Under the pieces are notes generated by a model. The model was not told where the DNA came from, did no database searches, and saw only the letters and a list, made by a program, of their open reading frames with translations. Below, one piece after another: positions 16,312 to 25,600 of a stretch of 48,162 nucleotides of DNA. Each line of letters begins with the position of its first letter. The stretch's first letter is position 1. Both the position numbers and the translations under genes were made by a program. The stretch covers positions 1-48,162 of the IMG/VR virus record IMGVR_UViG_3300025881_000023; one strand, 5' to 3'. The stretch is from a virus.

Positions 16312-19100
16312 TGTATTGCTGCGTTATAGAATATTATGAAGTCGTCGATAGCTAGTTCTTGTTCCACATCTTCTCCTGCTCCACCACTGGCTCTAACAAT
16401 AACTCTATTTGGTCCTGCTGTAACAGCAAGGCCATCTTCTTCTAATGGCATTTGTGGTGCAAGGAATTCAATTTCTACGCTTCTTCCCCCAATCACATCT
16501 CTGTGCACATACCCATTTTCTTCACCAAATGCTGTTGGGTATTGGAGCATTGTTGCAATTGCTTTACTAGCTATCATTCCGCCCGGACTGTTGTACGTAT
16601 TTGTAATTTTGCTAGGCATTGTTGGATCGTAACCCATAATTAATTCGTCGTATGGAACAAGAATTTGATCACCGGTACTTGTCTCTATAGACATTCCGGC
16701 CTTCATGCTTCCTGTTACTGGGTCAAGATACGAGGTAAAGTCTGCTCTTGCTATTTTTGCCTTAGCATAATCTTCGTCTCCTTCTTTATACAAATCTGCT
16801 ATTGTTACAATTGATCCAGGAACTCCAGCCCTTGCTTGATTAGCTATCTCTGGATTGTTTTCGTTTAGTCTAGTTTGTGTTGACTCTGTAAGAATTACAG
16901 GAACATTTGCAAGGGTGCTCAAGAATCTACCCTTAACCGTATCATTAATCTCTTTAGACAGTTTACCGCTTGAGTCTCCAAGTGCTGCCTCAGACTGGCT
17001 TGTAGTATATGTAACCCGCCCAAGCTTACCTATTCTTTCCTCAGCTTGTTCAGTTGCTTTGTCAAGCTTCTCACGTATGTTAATCTTACCCATAGAGCCA
17101 ACTGCTGTCATTCCAGTGAGTCGGTCTTCTCCTGCAGTCATAGATCTAACAGGTCCAGCTGTTCCTCTGTATCCTACCCCATCAAGCAGCGACCCTTGCG
17201 ACAGATTTTCTATACGTTCTGTTCCTGTTACTGTAACAGTTGAAGCAGTCTGTGCAAGCGCCATAGCTTCTTCAGCATCCAACCCAAACATTTGACTAAA
17301 CAAGGCAGCCCCAACATCAAGACTTCCCCCTAACCCAGATCGAGACAGAGTCTTATCGAACTTCTCTACGTATTCAAGTTCAGTCATAATGTTTGCTGCA
17401 ACCCCAAGCTTATATGCATCAGGGTCAAATGTACCTGACTGTTTAAACTCTACCTCATTAGTTTCTGGGTTATAAGTAGCTCCTATTTGTCCCAATCCTG
17501 GATTGTTGTAAAATGTAGGGAGCTGCTGAGCAGGCATTTCTATGTCATTGCTAATATCTGCAATAACCTCATTGACGAAGGTGTCTTTAAATTCAGCGTA
17601 TGCGTTTTTAATTATCTTCTCTGCCGCATCTCTTTGAGCATCATAGTTAAACAAATCTGCTCTAGCCTGTCTTAGATGGTTTTCAATCTGTGCTTTATTT
17701 TCAGCCAGTTCTGGGTTTGCATATAGCAGTTTAGTAGTTATAATTTCTACTCCGTTCTCTTTGTAGAGATCGTCTTGTATAGATTCAAAAGAGTTAGCAC
17801 CAGGAAGAGAGCCTACCGCAGCTCCAATTCCTTCCCCACCTGTAGCAGACATAGGCCCAGTAGGTATGCCGTATATGTCTGCAAGTTCTGGGTGGAGTTC
17901 CATCAAAGCTGACTCTACTGCCTCCTTGTTGTTGCCTATGTTTCCGATGTGCCCTTCAACCCCGGCTATTGTTGGGGCAGTTTGCCCTTCTCCAATTAAG
18001 TGACTATTAGTAGTTACTACATTATCGCCTGGGAGTACTGGAGTATAAGCACCGGCTCCACCACCTCTGGTTTCGTTAAGTTTGTTTGTGAGAGCTGACT
18101 CGTAGGATACAGAATAGCTTCCTCCGTATGCACTAGGCTGTCTAGTCAATCTAGCTGTAGTCATATAGCGGTTGATATCCTCGTTGTACAGCATAGCTTT
18201 TACAGCACGTCTTTTACCCCCAACAGTTTGTGTAGAGATTATGTGTGCAAGCTGGTCACCATATCTTTGCTCGTCTTTGTCTTCTGAAGACATATATGAT
18301 TGTGCTGCAGTTCTAAGAATAGTATCTAGCTCATTTTCATCAAGGTCTAGAGTGTTGAAGTCTGCAGACTGCGTCATGTAGGCTTGTACATCTGGGCGTT
18401 GCACAATGTTGGCAGTCACTGCATCTACCGCTTCTTGTGGGACGTATTCTACTATCTGATCTTTGTGTGTAATTGCAAATACTAGACCGTCAGCATCTGG
18501 TGCTTGTATTTCTTTTACCTTATATCCTCCTCTTTTTACTTCCGGGATTTGATTAAGCTGCGTAAGTATCTCCTTCTGTATGTCTACGTATTGTGCAATT
18601 GGGGTGCCTCCATAATAGCTTGATTGGACAGCTCTCCCATTACCGTCTAGTTCAATACCGAGGTACGGGGTGTAATCATCAGTACCTTGTTTTAGCCTGC
18701 TTTTTTTAAGCCAGCCTTCATAGTCTGACATTGTAATCTCACCCTTGTCAAGCATCTCTTTTTTTGTTTCTACATCAGCTTGATATCTATTGTAGTTAGT
18801 TTCAAGAGGCGTTGCCGTATTCTTGTATGTTCTTGCCAGACGAGAGACAGGTACAAACATATTTTCGTAGTCCCCTCTAGATGCAAGCCCATCTATCTCA
18901 GCACGAGTACTATTGTACAAGTCATTGTAAATCTTTTGATCATTCTCAAATGAGGCAACAGGCAGCTGTGATAATGCTTGAGCTACCTGATCCTGAGCTT
19001 GAAAAGATGTAAGATATTTAGCTCTTAGCTCTTGTGCTATTTCTGTAGATTGTGGATCTACAAATTGAGATAAGGGTGTATACAGATTACGATATGCCAT
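16308..19100 (-). CDS. 930-residue probable internal (cargo) virion protein
   Basis: No enzyme motif is visible. The N-terminus (YTPLSQFVDPQSTEIAQELR) and the long helical first 150 residues resemble the cargo-type proteins that lie just upstream of the polymerase gene in crAss-like genomes; this is memory of the pattern, not a search. The middle and end look mixed alpha/beta with Gly/Thr-rich loops. It sits between the 1186-residue protein and the polymerase gene with a TAATG junction upstream and an ATGA junction downstream, so all three are likely translated together. Inference: it is packaged in the head or tail and leaves with the DNA. No signal peptide or clear membrane segment was seen. 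Confidence 0.6.
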   Translation of the reverse strand: MAYRNLYTPLSQFVDPQSTEIAQELRAKYLTSFQAQDQVAQALSQLPVASFENDQKIYNDLYNSTRAEIDGLASRGDYENMFVPVSRLARTYKNTATPLETNYNRYQADVETKKEMLDKGEITMSDYEGWLKKSRLKQGTDDYTPYLGIELDGNGRAVQSSYYGGTPIAQYVDIQKEILTQLNQIPEVKRGGYKVKEIQAPDADGLVFAITHKDQIVEYVPQEAVDAVTANIVQRPDVQAYMTQSADFNTLDLDENELDTILRTAAQSYMSSEDKDEQRYGDQLAHIISTQTVGGKRRAVKAMLYNEDINRYMTTARLTRQPSAYGGSYSVSYESALTNKLNETRGGGAGAYTPVLPGDNVVTTNSHLIGEGQTAPTIAGVEGHIGNIGNNKEAVESALMELHPELADIYGIPTGPMSATGGEGIGAAVGSLPGANSFESIQDDLYKENGVEIITTKLLYANPELAENKAQIENHLRQARADLFNYDAQRDAAEKIIKNAYAEFKDTFVNEVIADISNDIEMPAQQLPTFYNNPGLGQIGATYNPETNEVEFKQSGTFDPDAYKLGVAANIMTELEYVEKFDKTLSRSGLGGSLDVGAALFSQMFGLDAEEAMALAQTASTVTVTGTERIENLSQGSLLDGVGYRGTAGPVRSMTAGEDRLTGMTAVGSMGKINIREKLDKATEQAEERIGKLGRVTYTTSQSEAALGDSSGKLSKEINDTVKGRFLSTLANVPVILTESTQTRLNENNPEIANQARAGVPGSIVTIADLYKEGDEDYAKAKIARADFTSYLDPVTGSMKAGMSIETSTGDQILVPYDELIMGYDPTMPSKITNTYNSPGGMIASKAIATMLQYPTAFGEENGYVHRDVIGGRSVEIEFLAPQMPLEEDGLAVTAGPNRVIVRASGGAGEDVEQELAIDDFIIFYNAAIQ

Positions 19101-22100
19101 TACTTTTTTCTTTTTCTCTTTATTTTTCCAAACTTACGAAGGTATCCACCGGTCAGCATTTGTTCTGTTGCACCAGTACCTGATGCATTTTCGAGCGCGA
19201 GCAATAACTCTTGTGGAGTTGTAGCGTTAGTTTGAGTTGTTACAGTAGTTGGGCCCTGTATTGTTGTTGTTGGTCCCGCTGCTGTTGGATTCATATTTTG
19301 AATAACAGCGTCACGCCTTTGAGTGTTTTGTGCATTCCATGTTGGAGCCCCATACTGAAATGACTGTGCAATCATCTCTTTAATTTCCATAGGGTTTTTA
19401 CCATAGTATGGGGATTTCTTATTCCCACGCTTAGACATAGCAGCCTCATAAGCTTTTTGTCTAGAGTATTCATTATCTATTTGATATGCTTCTGCTGCTC
19501 TTTCTTCTCCTGCGTATGCACGACGATCATTTGCGTACTGCGCAAGGTTAGTTCCCAACTGATTAAATCCAAGCATACGCTTCTCATACTCATTCTGGTC
19601 TCGCTGGTTTTGTGCTTGTGCATTAAACATAGAAGCCCGCATTCCTTGAGTAGAGTCAAATTGAGATGCTTGCAAGTTAGCAAGCTTCTCTTGTGCCGCA
19701 AGCTCTTTATTGCTTCTTGCTTCTGCGTTGGCAATATCCAAGTTACCAGATCTCTGCTTTTCATTTGTAGCCATCATAGCTGAAATTGCAGCAGGACCAG
19801 CAGCGTTGTTTTGGATAAACCTATTTGCTGCAGTAGTTGAGTTTCCTAGGGACGCTCTTTCTGCATTGTAGTTTACTCTTGGGAGTTTAATTCTACCAGT
19901 AGGTTGTGCAGCTATTGCATTAGGCTGTGGGTATTTGCTAGTCAATTCTGCCATTGGCCCAATCAATTGGTACGGAAGCAGTATATCTCGCTTTTCTGGA
20001 ATATCGCAGCAGGATGGGGAAAGAGACCCATCTTCACAAGGACACCCCTTTTGTGATATTTCTGTTTCTTGAGTCTCTATATCTTGTTCTATATTAAACT
20101 CCTCACCCCCACCTTCGTCACCCCCATCTTCCGGAGTTCCTGTTTTTGGAAGCAATGAGTGCCAAGAACCTACATTCCCATCTGTGGTTAGTTTAAGTGC
20201 CTGTTCAAATATCTCATCGTCACTCATTTCAAACGTGCCGTCTTCTGCCTTACCAATCCTCTTTGTAAAGTTAGATTGGTTTTTGTCATCAAGCATAGCC
20301 ATTCTTTTTGCATTGGCAACCACTTGCTCTTTGTTAGCAGTGAAGTATTCCTGTATCTGCGGGAGATATATATCGTTATAATAGCTTTCAAGCTCTTCAG
20401 TTGTCATGTCTTCTGGCAGGCCTTGACGTTTTGCCCAGTTTGATGCAAGGATTTGTTCGGTGTCTCCCTCTCGTCCAACACGTCCTGCCATATCAATTGC
20501 AGGATTGTTCTCATCTTCTATATCATAGAACCAGTCAAATCCAACACCTTGGTCAGTAAATCTAGGATCATCTGGATCAAGGGTTTCATCTTGCGGTAGA
20601 TATGTATTCTCAACTGCACTCCCAGCTTGATACATACCACCTTTCCTCATAATCATATTAGGGTCTCTAGGACCGTTCTCATCTCTACCCTTTCGCTGTG
20701 CTACTTCTTCTTGCAACTTAGCAAGTTGTTGTATTTCTGCTTGAGATGCTCCTCTATCGAGCATTTCTTTATGTCGCTGTGCGAAGCTCTTTTTGCCTAC
20801 CTTTAAGAAATCAGAGAAGATGTAGTCTTTAGCTCCTCCTGTAGACATGCCTACTTTATCCATAGTTTCACCTCCCTCTACTTCAGTTTGCGGATCAATC
20901 ATAATGCCCCCCTGTGCATGTTTAGGGCCTACAAATTCTACTGCCCCGCCGGGAAGAGATCTTACAAAGCTGCCTCCAGCTTCCTTGCTGTTCTTTAAAT
21001 TTTCTTCTGTAGGGGCTCCTGGGTCTCCAGGATTACGCATACGCTCTCCCGAGCCTGCTGCTATACGTTTACGTTTGGCATGAATGTTTGCCCAAAGACC
21101 TCCTCCTTTCATTTGATACCCAGGAAGATATGCGTTAGTTTGAGAGTTACCAATATTGTAGCCCAGGTCTTGACCTTGGGTTACCATTGCATTTTTAAAT
21201 AGAGTACCTTCTTGACTAGCTCTCACTGCGTCTTGACGCCTTTGTTTTTCTGCTTCTTTTCGCGCTTTTCTTTTTTGTATTTGTTGTGTGGTGAGTGAAG
21301 CTAGTGCTCCTACACCTGCTCCAATAAGTCCTCCTACTGGACCAAACATCAACCCAATTGATGCACCCTGTCCGGCACCAGATAACCCTCGTCCTATTCC
21401 TTCCCCAGCGCTTATCTTAGTATCGTCGTCATCGTCTGCAACATGTTCAATTGCTTTGCCCCCGACCGCTGCTATTGCGGCAGCAGGATTAGCCCAGCTT
21501 GGGTTTGCTGCAGATGCAGCTAGACCAAAATTCTTGCCTGTTTCTGCCGCAACCTGTTTACCTGCTTCTTGTCCTACCTGCTGAGTACCCTGCAGCACAA
21601 CTTCCTTACCCATATCAGGTACAGCAGAAGTTATAACTTGTTTTGATCCCGTAGTATACATGGGGTTCGTGACCACATTAACTGTTGGACTAAGAGCTTC
21701 TGCTGCCGTTTTTCCTCCTTGTACTATGTCTTTTACGTTAGTTGCGTTAGCTGTGTGCCCGGTAAGACTTGCTCCATAGTCTGCCGCCGCCTGTTTCATT
21801 CTAAGATCTTGTGCTGCAGCCCTCTTACCCGTAATGTCTTTTACGGCGGTATTGGCTTGACTTAAAAATTCCTCACTACCTAAACCAGCAACTTGTTGTT
21901 TAAATTGTGCATCCTCTGCTGCATTTCTTGCGTCATTCTCTTCTTTTCTTCTAGCCTGCTCAGCCATAACTTCTTGTTGAAGTTGTGCTAATTGCATTTG
22001 AGATTGGTGTGCTCCTGCCATTCCAGACATAGTACTTGTATACCCTGATGTAGACGCAGAAGTAGGCATAGCGTATGGATTGCCCTGCGGCCCACCAGTT

Positions 22101-22660
22101 TGGTATGCTCGCTTAAATCCTAGATTGACATTAAAGTTACGCTTAAGCTTTCTCCCAAATTTGGTATTGTCAAGCAGTTTGTTTGCACCATAAGTAAGTG
22201 CTCCACTGATTGCAGCATCTCTTGCACCTGCTTTGATCGCAGGGCCCATAGTTCCTTGTAGTGGGTTTTCTTTAACGTCATTTAGAAACCTATATGTAGG
22301 ACGTGCATTAGTTTCTCCTGCCCCAAAGTAATCATGGTTTCTCCAGTCTCTAAAATTTGGGGGATCTCCTTGAAATGGATTTTGAGGACAGTCACCTGTT
22401 AGACAGTAATCAGCATAGCTGTCATATCCAGAGTTTTGATACGCTCTGTCCATCATATCTGTGTACTGGTTAAATGCGGCTTTATCTGCTCGTCTATTTT
22501 GTATAAGTGGGGATACTACACCTCGTGCAAGCGTACTACCAGCGAAGCCAATACCTGCATTACGTAGAGCTTTATTAGCAGCGTCATCTTTAAACGGTCC
22601 CGCTCCTTGATACCTATTTACGCGCTTCTTTTTATTGTTAGTTGTTTTCTTTTTAGCCAT
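19100..22660 (-). CDS. 1186-residue probable internal (cargo) virion protein with glycine-zipper segment
   Basis: The basic N-terminus (MAKKKTTNNKKKR) and basic C-terminus (KFGKIKRKRKK) suggest contact with DNA. A Gly/Ala-rich segment at about residues 421-460 (ASIGLMFGPVGGLIGAGVGA) followed by a Lys/Arg helix looks like a glycine-zipper membrane-inserting element. HAQGGI at 581-586, followed by TEVEGGE, matches a motif I associate with crAss-like cargo proteins. Two Cys clusters are present (CLTGDC near residue 86; CPCEDG and SPSCC in the second half). The gene directly follows the muzzle-type gene, as cargo genes do in crAss-like phages. Inference: it is an ejected protein that helps form a path through the envelope. 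The stop overlaps the next start as TAATG. Confidence 0.65.
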   Translation of the reverse strand: MAKKKTTNNKKKRVNRYQGAGPFKDDAANKALRNAGIGFAGSTLARGVVSPLIQNRRADKAAFNQYTDMMDRAYQNSGYDSYADYCLTGDCPQNPFQGDPPNFRDWRNHDYFGAGETNARPTYRFLNDVKENPLQGTMGPAIKAGARDAAISGALTYGANKLLDNTKFGRKLKRNFNVNLGFKRAYQTGGPQGNPYAMPTSASTSGYTSTMSGMAGAHQSQMQLAQLQQEVMAEQARRKEENDARNAAEDAQFKQQVAGLGSEEFLSQANTAVKDITGKRAAAQDLRMKQAAADYGASLTGHTANATNVKDIVQGGKTAAEALSPTVNVVTNPMYTTGSKQVITSAVPDMGKEVVLQGTQQVGQEAGKQVAAETGKNFGLAASAANPSWANPAAAIAAVGGKAIEHVADDDDDTKISAGEGIGRGLSGAGQGASIGLMFGPVGGLIGAGVGALASLTTQQIQKRKARKEAEKQRRQDAVRASQEGTLFKNAMVTQGQDLGYNIGNSQTNAYLPGYQMKGGGLWANIHAKRKRIAAGSGERMRNPGDPGAPTEENLKNSKEAGGSFVRSLPGGAVEFVGPKHAQGGIMIDPQTEVEGGETMDKVGMSTGGAKDYIFSDFLKVGKKSFAQRHKEMLDRGASQAEIQQLAKLQEEVAQRKGRDENGPRDPNMIMRKGGMYQAGSAVENTYLPQDETLDPDDPRFTDQGVGFDWFYDIEDENNPAIDMAGRVGREGDTEQILASNWAKRQGLPEDMTTEELESYYNDIYLPQIQEYFTANKEQVVANAKRMAMLDDKNQSNFTKRIGKAEDGTFEMSDDEIFEQALKLTTDGNVGSWHSLLPKTGTPEDGGDEGGGEEFNIEQDIETQETEISQKGCPCEDGSLSPSCCDIPEKRDILLPYQLIGPMAELTSKYPQPNAIAAQPTGRIKLPRVNYNAERASLGNSTTAANRFIQNNAAGPAAISAMMATNEKQRSGNLDIANAEARSNKELAAQEKLANLQASQFDSTQGMRASMFNAQAQNQRDQNEYEKRMLGFNQLGTNLAQYANDRRAYAGEERAAEAYQIDNEYSRQKAYEAAMSKRGNKKSPYYGKNPMEIKEMIAQSFQYGAPTWNAQNTQRRDAVIQNMNPTAAGPTTTIQGPTTVTTQTNATTPQELLLALENASGTGATEQMLTGGYLRKFGKIKRKRKK

Positions 22661-22662
22661 GA

Positions 22663-25600
22663 TTATCTAAAGGATTGTCGGAACTTAGTTCCTGCGGAAT
22701 ACAAATATATTAAATTACCATCTAAGTTGTTATTAATCAAACGTATTCCTAGGTAATGATCAACAAATCTTTTTTGGTTGTACCAAGATTTATTAGCATT
22801 TATATAGTCTCCATTTACGATGCCTTCTTCCGTAAACATGGAGGTATTAAACAGCGTAGTTGTTGACCCTTGATTAAAGTCATCCTGGACGTTGAGCTCG
22901 CCATTAGCCAGTACAGTTGAGGTGTTAAGTTCATATGTGCTTTTATCTCTAAATTGGTTAATATACCAAAAGTTATTTACAAGCCTTGCATTTGACAGGT
23001 AGTTTATAGGGTCTGTTCCATCTCCAGAGATTTGGGTGCTGTTGTAAACATAGAATGCATCGAATCCGGGGGATGTATGTTTATACAATACTGAAGATTG
23101 TCCTATTCCTGTGGGCTCTACAACCTCTAGCCAATACCGGAGCGCTGTGAAAATTTTAGGGCTTGCTACCTCGGTATTATCTATGAACTCAAACTCAAAA
23201 TTGTACTGAGTATTGTAAAAATTGCCTGGGGATGCAAAGTTAGAGTGCTCCCAAACATTAGTAGGACCTGTGTTAGTTAATCCGTAATACTCTCTTTGGT
23301 TGTTTGCAAAGAGGTTAGGCAAGTAACTATGTCTGCTGCCCCATACTTTTATTTCTGGGTAATAGGATATTGTCCATCCACTTGCTCGGAAGTTATTTGT
23401 ATCGGAGAATGAGAATGTAGCTTTTCCTCCTAATGCTGGGAAGTTACCGGAGATAGTAATTGCATCATTTGTAACGCTATCCACGTTAATTGTATATCCC
23501 CCTGTAAGTGTAACTAGAAATGTCCCTATAGGGATTAGCTCTCTTTTGGATAGAATGATTCTTTTATACTTTGGATCGTACGTTGCGTTGAACCCGAAGT
23601 TCCCTGTAGGGGAGTCAAAGTTTATGTCGTCCCCCAAGTCTATGTATGATTCTAACTGATACGGAATGTTGTCTAAAAACCACTTCTCCATACCAACTGA
23701 ACTTAGCTCTTCTATGTTCTCAGACATCATGTATACTTTGCGGTCTCTGCGATTGACAAAGAACTGTCCAAAGCGCGTAGTAAGAGATGCAAACTGACAA
23801 TCACTACCCCCATACCCCTCTGTTGTTGGGATTAGCTCATCAGGATTCTGCTCAAATATGTCCCCGCTCCCAACAAATGCTTGAGTATTATCACTCAATC
23901 CCAGTTGTTGCCTACCTCTAGTAACAAACAATGAGCGCTCAGTATGCAGATAAAGGATAGAACCTAAAGTAAATGCTTTAGTTATTGCTCCTCGGTTTCT
24001 AGGAATATCTTTGTAATCAAGGGCCAAGAAGAATCTATACTTGTCTTGTATGCTTCCATCATCCACAGTAGAACGAATAGTTCTAGTTGGGTAGAATGTT
24101 GGATTAAATAGTTTCTTTGGGAGTGGGGCTGTAACTTTTACATCCTGCACCGCAGAATAGTTGTTCATATACAACAGATTCTCCGACTTAGTATTATCGT
24201 TGTTTGGGCCATTAAATAATACGTCTGCCCCAATAGATCCATCAAAGAACATGCTTTCTCCTACCGAAACCCCTTCAGTATTATCTCCTTGATGTCTAAA
24301 GCCTAATAAATCATCTGATTCACAAAAGAAATTGTATACAGTAGCCCAAGGATCTACTGCTCTATAGAAAGGAGGAACAGACTGAACGCCAGCCCCAGTA
24401 ACAGCTTGCCATGAGGATGTCGCCCAATTACTTGAATTGTCTATTTCAGATCCTCCTTTAAAAAAAACTGCTCCCCAATCTTGAGATGTAGTACGGAAAG
24501 AGTATCTCCCTACGTAAGTGTCTCCCCCAAATACGGTCTCTGTTTTGTAAGTAGGCTCTTGAGGTCCTTTTGCTCTTGTCGCTGATGAGACTGGTCTATC
24601 TGTAGAGTCAACAGCTTGGTAGTACCCTGTCCAAACAAGTTTTTGTTGGTCAAATGGTTTGTAAACATTTGTTTTGTAACTACAAAGATTTACTAGGAAC
24701 ATAGTGGGCCATCCCCCATATATCTTACTTCCGCTGGAGTTTGTTACATTTACTTCTTCTAAATCAAGGCCGACGGTAGTAGAATTTACTGAGCCGGTAG
24801 CCGTTTTCCATTTTGCGTCCTGCCACCATTCAACATAGCCATTAGTCGAAGTAAAACTTCTTTCCTCTATTAGCACCGGAAGTCCAGAGCTTAGCCCAAA
24901 TGCCATACAAGACTCTCCAGCAAAGTGCATTAAATAGTCGACGTCTTTAAATGCGCTACTGTCCGTATTGTTAAGCAGTGTGCTTCCTGTAATATATGTT
25001 TTACTATTAAGAGCTAACGTAAATATTGTTTGGTAGTTGTTTAGAAAGTAGGGCGCAGATTCGATTTGATCTGTACTCCACTGTGTGCTAGAGGTATTTA
25101 CGTAGTTCGGGTTGTAATACCTTTGTGCTATCCATATTGATGTCCAATAATTAGCTACACCTGCTGGATTTGCGGTCGTGTCATCGGGATCGCCGTGCAC
25201 TGATTGTTCCCCTTCGTCAGTCCATTCATACCATTGTGTATTTCCTATTGTAGGGTTTATCCAGTCTCCATCTAGCATATAGGGAGCATTATTCCCTGCC
25301 TTTTTTTTGGGACCCCCAGCCCACATCCGCATATTAAGTACTTTCTGTACATCTATGTGGCTGGCCCCACTTAATGTATGCTTATTTTTAAGCATATTAA
25401 AATCGTGGAATGTAAATGCACCTATAACTCGCTTATTACCAGATGATGAATTATAGTTCGGTATCTGATCGCCTGGGATTTGGTGGTATCTGCTAAAGTA
25501 TGTAGGCAGTAGCCCTCTCAAAAACCATGCGTCTAGGTATGGTCCATGGGCTGCATTACTCATTCTATTTCCTAGAGCTATTTGATCCTCGTACCAACTT

